From assembly GCA_027343725.1 (NCBI GenBank), contig DAHWKH010000022.1, positions 1 to 21,823 of the forward strand: DNA of 21,823 nt, given 5' to 3'. The notes beneath the pieces were generated by a model. That model was not told the DNA's origin and did no database searches. It saw only the letters and a program-made list of their open reading frames with translations. This document shows, piece after piece, positions 12,766 through 21,823 of this stretch. Each line of letters starts with the position of its first letter. The first letter of the stretch is position 1. This stretch comes from Acidiferrobacteraceae bacterium. Lineage in GTDB: Bacteria; Pseudomonadota; Gammaproteobacteria; Acidiferrobacterales; Acidiferrobacteraceae. The position numbers were made by a program, and so were the translations under genes.

Positions 12766-14493
12766 ATGGCTACAGTCAATCCCGTCGTGAATGGCGGCAT
12801 GCTCCTCACAGGTCTTGCGGCGCGTCTGGTCCGCGATCAGCGGCTCACGGCCGCCGAAGCGGAGCGTTTGAACGCGGAATCGCAGACCAACAAGGTCTCG
12901 TTCGTCACGCGCCTTGTCGAGAGCAAAAAGCTCGACGCCCTCACGATCGCCAAGGCCGCTTCCGAGGAATTCGGTATCCCGCTTTTGGATATCAGCGCCC
13001 TCGATCCGGAATGCTGCCCCGTCAAGCTCGTCGACATGAAATTGATCCGCCGGCACCGCGTCCTGCCGGTCTTCAAGCGCGGCAACCGCCTGTTCGTCGC
13101 CGTGGCCGACCCCACCAACCTCGCGGCCCTCGATGAAATCAAATTCAATACCGGCCTTCTGCCGGAGCCCTTGCTCGTCGAGGAAGGCAAGCTCGGGCAG
13201 CTCATCGATCGCAACCTCGACAGCCAGGACAGCAGCCTCGCGGATATGGCGACGAGCGAGGCGCTCGAGAACGTCGTGGACGTCGCGGCCGACAAGGACG
13301 CCCCGGAGACCGAGGAATCGGATGAGATCAACGACAAGCCGATCGTGCGCTTCGTCAACAAGGTCTTGATCGACGCCATCAACCGCGGGGCCTCAGACAT
13401 CCACATCGAGCCCTACGAGCGCAGCTATCGAGTGCGTTTCCGCACCGACGGGGTGTTGGAGGAAGTGGCGGCCCCGCCGCTCGCGCTGGCCGCGCGCATC
13501 GCCGCGCGCGTCAAGATCCTGGCGCGCCTCGATATCTCCGAACGCCGCATTCCGCAGGATGGGCGCATGAAGATCCGCGTGTCGAAGACCCGCGCGATCG
13601 ATTTTCGCGTGAGCACGCTGCCGACCCTGTTCGGCGAAAAGGTCGTCCTGCGCCTCCTCGACCCGGCGTCGGCCTCCCTGGGCGTGGATCGCCTGGGGTT
13701 CGAGGCCGAGCAAAAGACCCTGTACATGGAGGCCATACACAGGCCCTACGGCATGGTGCTCGTGACCGGACCGACCGGCAGCGGGAAGACCGTCACGCTC
13801 TATACGGCGCTCAACATCCTGAATACCAACGACCGCAACATTTCGACGGCCGAGGATCCGGTGGAAATCAACCTCTCGGGCATCAACCAGGTCAACATCA
13901 ACGAGCGCGCGAAACTCACCTTCGCGGCCGCGCTGCGGGCCTTCCTGAGACAGGATCCGGATATCATCATGGTGGGTGAGATCCGCGATCTCGAGACCGC
14001 CGAAATCGCGATCAAGGCGGCGCAGACCGGGCACATGGTGATCTCGACGCTGCACACCAACGACGCCCCGCAGACCCTCGGGCGCCTCGTCAACATGGGT
14101 GTACCGCCCTTCAATATCGCCTCGGCGGTGAATCTGATCATCGCGCAACGCCTCGCGCGGCGCCTGTGTCCCCACTGCCGTAAGCCCGTGCAACTCCCGC
14201 CCGCGGCCCTCCTGCAGGCGGGATTCCAGGAACAGGAGCTTGCGGGCCTCACGATCTACGGACCGGCCGGTTGCGATCAATGCAACGGCGGCTACAAGGG
14301 GCGGGTCGGCATCTATCAGGTGATGCCGGTATCACCGGCGATCGGCCAGATCATCATGAGCGGCGGGAACGCGACCGACATCGCCGAACAGGCGCAGAAA
14401 GAGGGCGTTTCCGATCTGCGTCAGTCCGGCCTCAAGAAGGTCCGGGAAGGCATCACCAGCCTGGAAGAGGTCGAACGGGTCACGAACGAGTGA
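12766..14493 (+). CDS. pilB: Type IV pilus assembly ATPase PilB
   Basis: 575 residues, normal for PilB. It powers pilus extension at the cytoplasmic face. The N-terminal MshEN-like domain (about 20-160) is followed by an acidic linker (155-190) and the secretion ATPase core: DIHIEPYE (211-218), Walker A GPTGSGKT (335-342), Asp box, Walker B IIMVGEIRD (400-408) and the His box AAQTGHMVISTLHTNDA. A zinc site is formed by Cys468, Cys471, Cys503 and Cys506, typical of PilB/GspE and absent from PilT. The gene is divergent from rubrerythrin across about 150 bases. A weak -10 (TACTAT, 12716-12721) and a 10-bp palindrome GGCATATGCC (12695-12704) lie upstream, and the ribosome binding site is weak. 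The pilC gene that usually follows is missing. Confidence 0.96.
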   Translation: MATVNPVVNGGMLLTGLAARLVRDQRLTAAEAERLNAESQTNKVSFVTRLVESKKLDALTIAKAASEEFGIPLLDISALDPECCPVKLVDMKLIRRHRVLPVFKRGNRLFVAVADPTNLAALDEIKFNTGLLPEPLLVEEGKLGQLIDRNLDSQDSSLADMATSEALENVVDVAADKDAPETEESDEINDKPIVRFVNKVLIDAINRGASDIHIEPYERSYRVRFRTDGVLEEVAAPPLALAARIAARVKILARLDISERRIPQDGRMKIRVSKTRAIDFRVSTLPTLFGEKVVLRLLDPASASLGVDRLGFEAEQKTLYMEAIHRPYGMVLVTGPTGSGKTVTLYTALNILNTNDRNISTAEDPVEINLSGINQVNINERAKLTFAAALRAFLRQDPDIIMVGEIRDLETAEIAIKAAQTGHMVISTLHTNDAPQTLGRLVNMGVPPFNIASAVNLIIAQRLARRLCPHCRKPVQLPPAALLQAGFQEQELAGLTIYGPAGCDQCNGGYKGRVGIYQVMPVSPAIGQIIMSGGNATDIAEQAQKEGVSDLRQSGLKKVREGITSLEEVERVTNE

Positions 14494-14566
14494 GCGGCGC
14501 ACCGCATCCTCGAAGCGGACGGCCGGACAAGGCCGCGCATGAGACCACCCGACGAGCAGGCCATCC

Positions 14567-15433
14567 GTGATCACCCCCACAGCATCCGCCGGTGATGTCG
14601 CCGTCCCGACGCTCTTCGTGCTCGCCTTCGGCGCGATCATCGGCAGCTTTCTCAGTATGCTGGTCTACCGGCTGCCCCTGGTTCTCAAGCGGCAATGGGA
14701 ACAGGATTGCCGCGAGACGCTGGGCCTCGCCGCGCAACCCGCCGCGCGCTTCAATCTCGCGTGGCCCGCGTCCCATTGCCCGACGTGCCAGGCCCCGCTG
14801 CGCTTTCGCGACAACGTGCCCATCATCGGCTTCCTGCTCCTGAGGGGCCGCTGCCGGCACTGCCGCGCGCCCATCCCGATCCGCTATCTCGCGATCGAGA
14901 TCCTGACGATGCTCGCGGCGTGGGCTACGCTTGCGCGTTTCGGGATCACGGTCGCCGGGCTTTTGGCGTTCGCGCTCACCGCGGCCCTCATCGCCTTGAG
15001 CTTCATCGATGCGCGCGAACAGATCTTGCCGGACGTCATCACATTGCCGTTTCTCTGGCTTGGCCTGCTTGCGAACATCGCCGGGCTGTACGCCCCGCTT
15101 GCGCAGGCGGTACTGGGCGCCGCCTGCGCCTACGGGCTTTTGTGGCTCGTGTTCCAGATCTTCCGGCTCGCGACCGGCAAGGAGGGCATGGGCTACGGCG
15201 ATTTCAAGCTCTTTGCGCTCGCGGGGGCCTGGCTCGGCTGGCCGCTCCTCCCGCTCGTGTTGCTGCTGGGCGCACTCCTGGGCGCGCTCTTTGGCGTGGT
15301 GAACCTGGCCCGCGGGCACATGAGCCGGGAAACGCCGATGCCCTTCGGTCCGTTCCTCTGCTTTGCGACCTGGGTCGGGCTCTTTTTCGGGAAGGCGCTC
15401 ATGGCCGGCTACCTGCGGGCCGTGCATGGCTGA
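14567..15433 (+). CDS. pilD: Prepilin leader peptidase / N-methyltransferase PilD
   Basis: 288 residues, normal length. This inner-membrane aspartic protease cleaves type IV prepilins and N-methylates the new N-terminus. After the first membrane segment comes the cytoplasmic zinc domain with CPTC (Cys71, 74) and CRHC (Cys96, 99); catalytic aspartates are Asp148 in FIDAREQILPD and Asp212 in GYGDFKL. Several further membrane segments follow and the tail carries the ETPMPFGPFL signature. The GTG start has a modest AGCAGG 7 bases upstream. The gene lies only 73 bases after pilB, and those bases show no trace of pilC. It overlaps coaE by 8 bases. Confidence 0.95.
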   Translation: MITPTASAGDVAVPTLFVLAFGAIIGSFLSMLVYRLPLVLKRQWEQDCRETLGLAAQPAARFNLAWPASHCPTCQAPLRFRDNVPIIGFLLLRGRCRHCRAPIPIRYLAIEILTMLAAWATLARFGITVAGLLAFALTAALIALSFIDAREQILPDVITLPFLWLGLLANIAGLYAPLAQAVLGAACAYGLLWLVFQIFRLATGKEGMGYGDFKLFALAGAWLGWPLLPLVLLLGALLGALFGVVNLARGHMSRETPMPFGPFLCFATWVGLFFGKALMAGYLRAVHG

Positions 15434-16046
15434 TTTCCGCGTCGCCCTCACCGGGGGGGCGGGCTCCGGCAAATCGACGGTCGCGCAGATGTTCGCCGAG
15501 CGCGGGGCGCGCGTCGTGGATGCCGATGCGCTCGCCCACGACCTCCTGGAACCGGGGCGGCCGGAGAACGACGCCGTGCGCGCCGCCTTCGGGCCGCTGA
15601 TCGCCGATAGCGAAGGCCGCATCCTGCGCCCGGCCCTGCGCGCGCGCGTCTTTTCCGATCCCAAGGCCCGCGCGACCCTCGAGGCGATCCTCCACCCCCC
15701 GATCCGCGCGGCCCTGAAGCAGCGCTCCGAAGGCGCCGAGCCCTACGCGCTCCTCGTCATCCCGCTGCTCGCCGAAACCGGGCGCCCGCCCTTCGTGGAC
15801 CGCGTGCTCGTGATCGACGTGGACGGCGCGATCCAGGCCCGCCGGCTCGCCGCGCGCGGTTTGACGCAGGCCACGGTCGCCGCGCTCCTCGCCCTTCAGG
15901 CACCCCGGGCCCGGCGCCTCGCCTTGGCCGATGACACCCTGTCGAACGACGGCGAACGCACGGCCTTGGTGCCCCTCGTCGACGATCTGCACGCGCGCTA
16001 TTGCGCCCTGGCCCGCGCATCGCGCGCGCACCGCTTGCCGCCATAA
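15426..16046 (+). CDS. coaE: Dephospho-CoA kinase
   Basis: 206 residues, matching E. coli CoaE in length. It phosphorylates the 3' hydroxyl of dephospho-CoA in the last step of coenzyme A synthesis. The P-loop GGAGSGKST (10-18) is followed by VVDADALAHDLL, which binds substrate, then VIPLLAETG and the C-terminal RLALADDTLSNDG. The ATG at 15426 is chosen because it gives the family N-terminus (MADFRVALTGG) and overlaps the end of pilD by 8 bases; the longer frame upstream lies entirely within pilD. The gene converges on the Nudix/ThiE-like gene with a 41-base gap. In many gammaproteobacteria zapD and yacG follow coaE; neither is here. Confidence 0.95.
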   Translation: MADFRVALTGGAGSGKSTVAQMFAERGARVVDADALAHDLLEPGRPENDAVRAAFGPLIADSEGRILRPALRARVFSDPKARATLEAILHPPIRAALKQRSEGAEPYALLVIPLLAETGRPPFVDRVLVIDVDGAIQARRLAARGLTQATVAALLALQAPRARRLALADDTLSNDGERTALVPLVDDLHARYCALARASRAHRLPP

Positions 16047-16087
16047 CCCCCGATCCCGGCAAGCCCCCTTCTCGGCGAGCCCGCGCC

Positions 16088-17050
16088 TCATCCCTGTCCG
16101 TTGCGCGCAAAAACGGCGCTGCGCACGGCCACTCCCTGGGCCCCGTTTTGCTGCGCCCGCTCGCAGTCTTCCAGACGCACCCCCCCAAGCGCATACACCG
16201 GCAGCGATGTCGCCGCGGCGAGTTGTGCGAAGCGTGGCCAGCCGAGTGCCGTGGCGCCGGGGTGGGACGGTGTCGGCAGGACCGGCGAGAGCACGGCCAG
16301 ATCGCAGCCGATGGCGGCCGCATGGGCGAGCTCACGCGCGTCGTGGCAGGACGCGCCCAGCCAGCGAGGAGGCGGCACCGGCCGCGCGTCCCGCGCCAGC
16401 AGGGAGCGCGCCGGCAAATGGACCCCGGCCCAGGCCGGGACCATCTCCGGCGGGGCGTTGATCAGGACCGCGGCGCCGTGGCGATCGAGTAGCGCGCGCA
16501 AGCGTTCGGCATAGGCCACCAAACGCTCGGGCGGCCAAGGCTCGCGCAGCTGCACGAGCGCCGGACCGCGCGCGAGCACTCGCGCCAGGCGCCGCTCGAA
16601 CTCCCGTTCGCCGAGCCCCTCGATATCGCTGATGAGATACCAGGGGGGTAGGGCGAGGCGCGCGAGGATCGGCTGGTCGGCGGCCAGGAACGGCAGCCGC
16701 GCAAGGTCTGCGATGGGGTGCCATCGGACCTCCTGTCCCTCCCGGCCATACGGACGCCCGTCATAGCGCTCCACGCGCCAAAAGGCGAGTCGGATGGAGG
16801 GGGGCGGGTCGGCGCGAAAGTGCGGCAAGGGGCGGCTCCGGGACACCGTGATGCCAAGTTCCTCGGCGAGCTCGCGCGCAAGCGCCGCGGGTTCCGACTC
16901 CCCGTCCGCGACCTTGCCGCCCGGAAACTCCCACAGCCCCGCACCCGGCTTACCCGCGGGGCGACGGGCGATCAGCACGCGGCCCGCGCCGTCCGCAATG
17001 ATCGCGACGACAACGCGCTCAGGTCCGGTAGGACCCGTTGATGCGCACAT
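16088..17050 (-). CDS. Nudix (MutT-like) hydrolase fused to ThiE/TenI-like domain
   Basis: 320 residues from the chosen start. The N-terminal Nudix domain (about 10-130) has a perfect Nudix box, GKVADGE-x7-RELAEELGI (45-67), and the MutT feature LWEFPGGK, fitting 8-oxo-dGTP hydrolysis. The C-terminal domain (about 137-318) is a thiamine-phosphate-synthase-like barrel with YLISDIEGLG, VQLREP, LGASCHDARELAHA, LSPVLPT and PVYALGGV. The NDR-type Mg site of active ThiE is replaced by NAPPEM, so thiamine synthesis is doubtful. The fusion is a known proteobacterial family; the role of its second domain is unknown. The only plausible ATG (17048-17050) lies 32 bases inside argJ without a clear ribosome binding site, so the start is uncertain. 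Confidence 0.9.
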   Translation of the reverse strand: MCASTGPTGPERVVVAIIADGAGRVLIARRPAGKPGAGLWEFPGGKVADGESEPAALARELAEELGITVSRSRPLPHFRADPPPSIRLAFWRVERYDGRPYGREGQEVRWHPIADLARLPFLAADQPILARLALPPWYLISDIEGLGEREFERRLARVLARGPALVQLREPWPPERLVAYAERLRALLDRHGAAVLINAPPEMVPAWAGVHLPARSLLARDARPVPPPRWLGASCHDARELAHAAAIGCDLAVLSPVLPTPSHPGATALGWPRFAQLAAATSLPVYALGGVRLEDCERAQQNGAQGVAVRSAVFARNGQG

Positions 17051-18236
17051 AGTCGTGGGAGAGATCGCAGGTGAAGACCGTCGCCAGGGCATGGCCTTGG
17101 CCGAGATCCACGCCGATCGCCACCTCGGATCCGGCGAGCGCCTTCTGGCCGTGCTCCTCGCGGTAATCCGGGTCCACCGCGCCGCCGGCGAACACGCGCA
17201 CGCCGTTCAGGGTCACGACCACCGCGCGGGGATCGTGCAGCGCAATCGGGGCGCGCCCCACCGCCATGAGAATGCGCCCCCAATTGGGGTCGCCCGCGAA
17301 CAGCGCGGTCTTGACGAGCGGCGAGGTGGCGATCGTATGGGCGACGGCGCGGCACTCCTCTTCGGTCCGGCCGCCCGATACCGTGATCCGCACAAACTTC
17401 GTGGCCCCCTCGCCGTCGCGCACGATGGCGTGCGCAAGCTCCCCGCACACGGTCTCGAGCACCGCCGCGAACCGTTCGTAATCGGCCCCTTCCGCAGCCG
17501 CGAGGCGCGCCCCCGACCGGCCGGTCGCGAGCAGCACGACGGCATCGTTGGTCGAGGTGTCACCGTCGACGGAAATCGCGTTGAAGGTGGGGCCGACCGC
17601 GCGCCGCAAGGCGCTATCGAGGACCTCGGCCGATGCCGCGACATCGGTGGCGATAAAGGCGAGCATGGTGGCCATGTTCGGATGGATCATCCCGGACCCC
17701 TTGGCGATGCCGGTCATGCCGGCGATGACGTCGCCGAAACGGACCTTGGCGGACGAGGCCTTGGGGACCGTGTCGGTCGTCATGATGCCGTGCGCCGCCG
17801 CGAGCCAGCCGTCGTCCCGCGCTTGCGCCACCGCCTGCGGCAATCCCGCGAGCAGGGCCGGAAGCGGCAAGGGTTCGCCGATCACGCCGGTCGAAAACGG
17901 CAGCACCTCCTCGGGTCGGCACCCAAGCTCGCCGGCGAGCGCCCGGCACACCGCGTGCGCATCGCGAAGACCCTGCTCGCCGGTCGCCGCGTTGGCGACC
18001 CCGGTGTTGATAACGAGCGCGCGCGGCGCGGCCTGCGCGAGATGCGCCCTCGCCACCTCCACGGGGGCTGCCGCGAAATGGCTTTGGGTAAAGACCGCGG
18101 CGGCACTCGTGCCCGGTTCACACGTCATGACCACGAGGTCCGGGCGGCCGGCCTTGCGGATACCGGCCGCCACGACACCCAGGCGCACGCCCGGTATGGC
18201 CCCCAACGGCGGCAGAACGCTTCCTCCCACGGCCAT
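17019..18236 (-). CDS. argJ: Bifunctional ornithine acetyltransferase / N-acetylglutamate synthase
   Basis: 405 residues, typical of ArgJ. It transfers acetyl from N-acetylornithine to glutamate in the cyclic arginine pathway, and in bifunctional forms also uses acetyl-CoA. The precursor cleaves itself before a Thr nucleophile; here that is Thr190 in KGSGMIHPNMATMLAFI. The oxyanion motif FSTGVIGE (114-121) and IMTTDT (151-156) are present, and the C-terminus ends in the conserved YVRINGSYRT. The ATG at 18234-18236 is preferred over one 30 bases upstream because it matches family N-termini and has TAAGGAG 9 bases before it, which includes the secA stop. Whether acetyl-CoA is also used cannot be told from sequence. 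Confidence 0.96.
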   Translation of the reverse strand: MAVGGSVLPPLGAIPGVRLGVVAAGIRKAGRPDLVVMTCEPGTSAAAVFTQSHFAAAPVEVARAHLAQAAPRALVINTGVANAATGEQGLRDAHAVCRALAGELGCRPEEVLPFSTGVIGEPLPLPALLAGLPQAVAQARDDGWLAAAHGIMTTDTVPKASSAKVRFGDVIAGMTGIAKGSGMIHPNMATMLAFIATDVAASAEVLDSALRRAVGPTFNAISVDGDTSTNDAVVLLATGRSGARLAAAEGADYERFAAVLETVCGELAHAIVRDGEGATKFVRITVSGGRTEEECRAVAHTIATSPLVKTALFAGDPNWGRILMAVGRAPIALHDPRAVVVTLNGVRVFAGGAVDPDYREEHGQKALAGSEVAIGVDLGQGHALATVFTCDLSHDYVRINGSYRT

Positions 18237-18249
18237 ACCCTCTCTCTCC

Positions 18250-20907
<2,658 letters not shown>

Positions 20908-20937
20908 AGGGTTCCTGGTGACTCGCAAAAAAGGGGC

Positions 20938-20966
20938 ATTATGGCCGAAAAGAGCGCCTACTTGAA
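20938..20966 (-). promoter_or_regulatory. Candidate promoter of secA
   Basis: On the minus strand TTCAAG (20966-20961, 3 of 6) and CATAAT (20943-20938, 5 of 6) are separated by 17 bases and end about 30 bases before the secA ATG. Read-through from the M23 gene is also possible. Confidence 0.35.
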
Positions 20967-20970
20967 CAGT

Positions 20971-20988
20971 GACCGGCTAGCGCCGGTC
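20971..20988. repeat. Perfect hairpin over the M23 gene stop codon
   Basis: GACCGGC (20971-20977) pairs exactly with GCCGGTC (20982-20988) across a 4-base loop. The M23 stop codon (20977-20979) lies at the stem-loop border. No U run follows on the minus strand, so it is not a classical terminator; it may pause polymerase or stabilise the 3' end. Confidence 0.5.
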
Positions 20989-21823
20989 GGCGAGATCCAA
21001 AAACCCGATCGGGTTGATGGGCGCGTCGTGGGAGAGGACCTCGAAATGCAGGTGGGGGCCGGTCGAGTATCCGGTATCCCCAACCCGCCCCAAGAGCTGC
21101 CCTTTCCGGACGATCTCGCCCACGTGCACATAGCGCGCGCTCAGGTGCGCGTACATGGTGATCTCGTGGTGGCCGTCGAAAATCTTGACGAGCCGCCCGA
21201 ACCCCCCGTCGAGGCCCGCGAAGATGACGACACCGGCGGCGAGCGCATGCACGGGCGTGCCGACGGGCGCTGCGATATCGACCCCCGGGTGAAAGCCGGG
21301 GCGGCCGGTGAAGGGGTCCGGGCGCGGCCCGAACGGCGAGGAGATCCAGCCTCCACGCACGGGCCACCCGCGCGGTGTGGTGATGAGGGTCACCTTGTGG
21401 GCAGCCACGACCCCGGCGAGCGCCCGCAACTGCAAGGCCTTGAAGGCCAGCCGGGCCTTCAGTCGGGCGCTCAGCGCCTCGAGGGCGTAAGGCGTCCACT
21501 GCCGGTGCGCCGAGACCTGCTCGCCGCCGAGCGGCGGGACGTGCTGAAAGCGGAACACGTCCGCGGGAATCCCCGCGAGCACCGTGAGGCGCTCGGCCAG
21601 CGCGTCCAGCCGGCTCATGCGCGCGCGCAAACCGCCCACCCGGCGTGCCAGGACGGTGAGGTCGCGACGGCTCAGGGCGCGCGCTTGCGCGACGCGCCTG
21701 GCGAGCCGCGCGACCGCCGCCTGGCGCGCGGACACCGGCCGCCAGGCCTGCTGGAGCCAGAAGGCCCCCCCGCCCACGATCAGCGGCACCAGGATGAACA
21801 GCAGGACGAACGCCGACCCGAGA
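20977..21823 (-). CDS. M23 family (LytM-type) peptidase with N-terminal membrane anchor, 5' end missing
   Basis: The frame stays open to the right edge, giving 281 visible residues; the true start is outside. The first residues (SAFVLLFILVPLIVGGGAFW) form a membrane segment, then comes an Arg/Ala/Leu-rich helical stretch likely to be coiled coil, and a LytM/M23 domain in the last 130 residues. The catalytic zinc motif is present: GFHPGVDIAAPVGTPVHA (HxxxD) and GPHLHFE (HxH), with the supporting YAHLS. It is predicted to face the periplasm and cleave peptidoglycan cross-links or regulate hydrolases; with the zinc ligands intact, activity is plausible. An M23 peptidase directly upstream of secA is a familiar gammaproteobacterial arrangement. 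A GTG at 21789 could be misread as a start, but it would cut the membrane segment. Confidence 0.92.
   Translation of the reverse strand, partial: LGSAFVLLFILVPLIVGGGAFWLQQAWRPVSARQAAVARLARRVAQARALSRRDLTVLARRVGGLRARMSRLDALAERLTVLAGIPADVFRFQHVPPLGGEQVSAHRQWTPYALEALSARLKARLAFKALQLRALAGVVAAHKVTLITTPRGWPVRGGWISSPFGPRPDPFTGRPGFHPGVDIAAPVGTPVHALAAGVVIFAGLDGGFGRLVKIFDGHHEITMYAHLSARYVHVGEIVRKGQLLGRVGDTGYSTGPHLHFEVLSHDAPINPIGFLDLADRR

Overview
This is a GC-rich window of ordinary bacterial coding density, almost certainly chromosomal DNA of a gammaproteobacterium. The best evidence is the conserved block M23 peptidase, secA, argJ, Nudix/ThiE-like fusion, coaE, pilD, pilB, together with parE/parC, truA and a PIN-PhoH protein. 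GC content, arsenic resistance and an iron/peroxide gene group would suit an acidophilic sulfur- or iron-oxidiser such as Acidiferrobacter-like bacteria, but that placement is a guess. No tRNA, rRNA, CRISPR array, insertion sequence or prophage was seen.

Layout. 1-633 (-): start of a soluble multi-HAMP signalling protein, cut by the window edge. 634-936: divergent control region with a long inverted repeat carrying two outward -10 elements. 937-2783 (+): bcp/prxQ peroxiredoxin and a PIN-PhoH ATPase, stop and start overlapping. 2780-4923 (-): arsRBC arsenic resistance operon, whose promoter contains a clear ArsR-type dyad and appears to give an essentially leaderless arsR mRNA. 4973-12139 (-): a long tightly packed operon, GlpC-like Fe-S protein, EncFtn-family ferritin-like protein, DUF3501 protein, parE, parC, truA. 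12197-12616 (-): a rubredoxin-less rubrerythrin preceded by a Fur/PerR/Irr-like 15-bp box and followed by a strong terminator directly in front of the Fe-S gene's ribosome binding site. 12766-16046 (+): pilB, pilD, coaE, with pilC absent. 16088-20907 (-): Nudix/ThiE-like fusion, argJ, secA. 20977-end (-): M23 peptidase with a membrane anchor, cut by the window edge.

How the genes may work together. Rubrerythrin, the Fe-S oxidoreductase, the EncFtn-family ferroxidase-like protein and DUF3501 look like one iron/peroxide-handling group. It is led by a Fur-family-like operator and physically coupled to the topoisomerase IV genes. This is the most interesting system in the window: the EncFtn protein has its metal-site residues but no recognisable encapsulin-targeting tail, and no encapsulin gene is present here. 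The remaining genes are housekeeping (secretion, arginine, CoA and nucleotide-pool functions, pseudouridylation, chromosome decatenation), type IV pili and arsenic detoxification.
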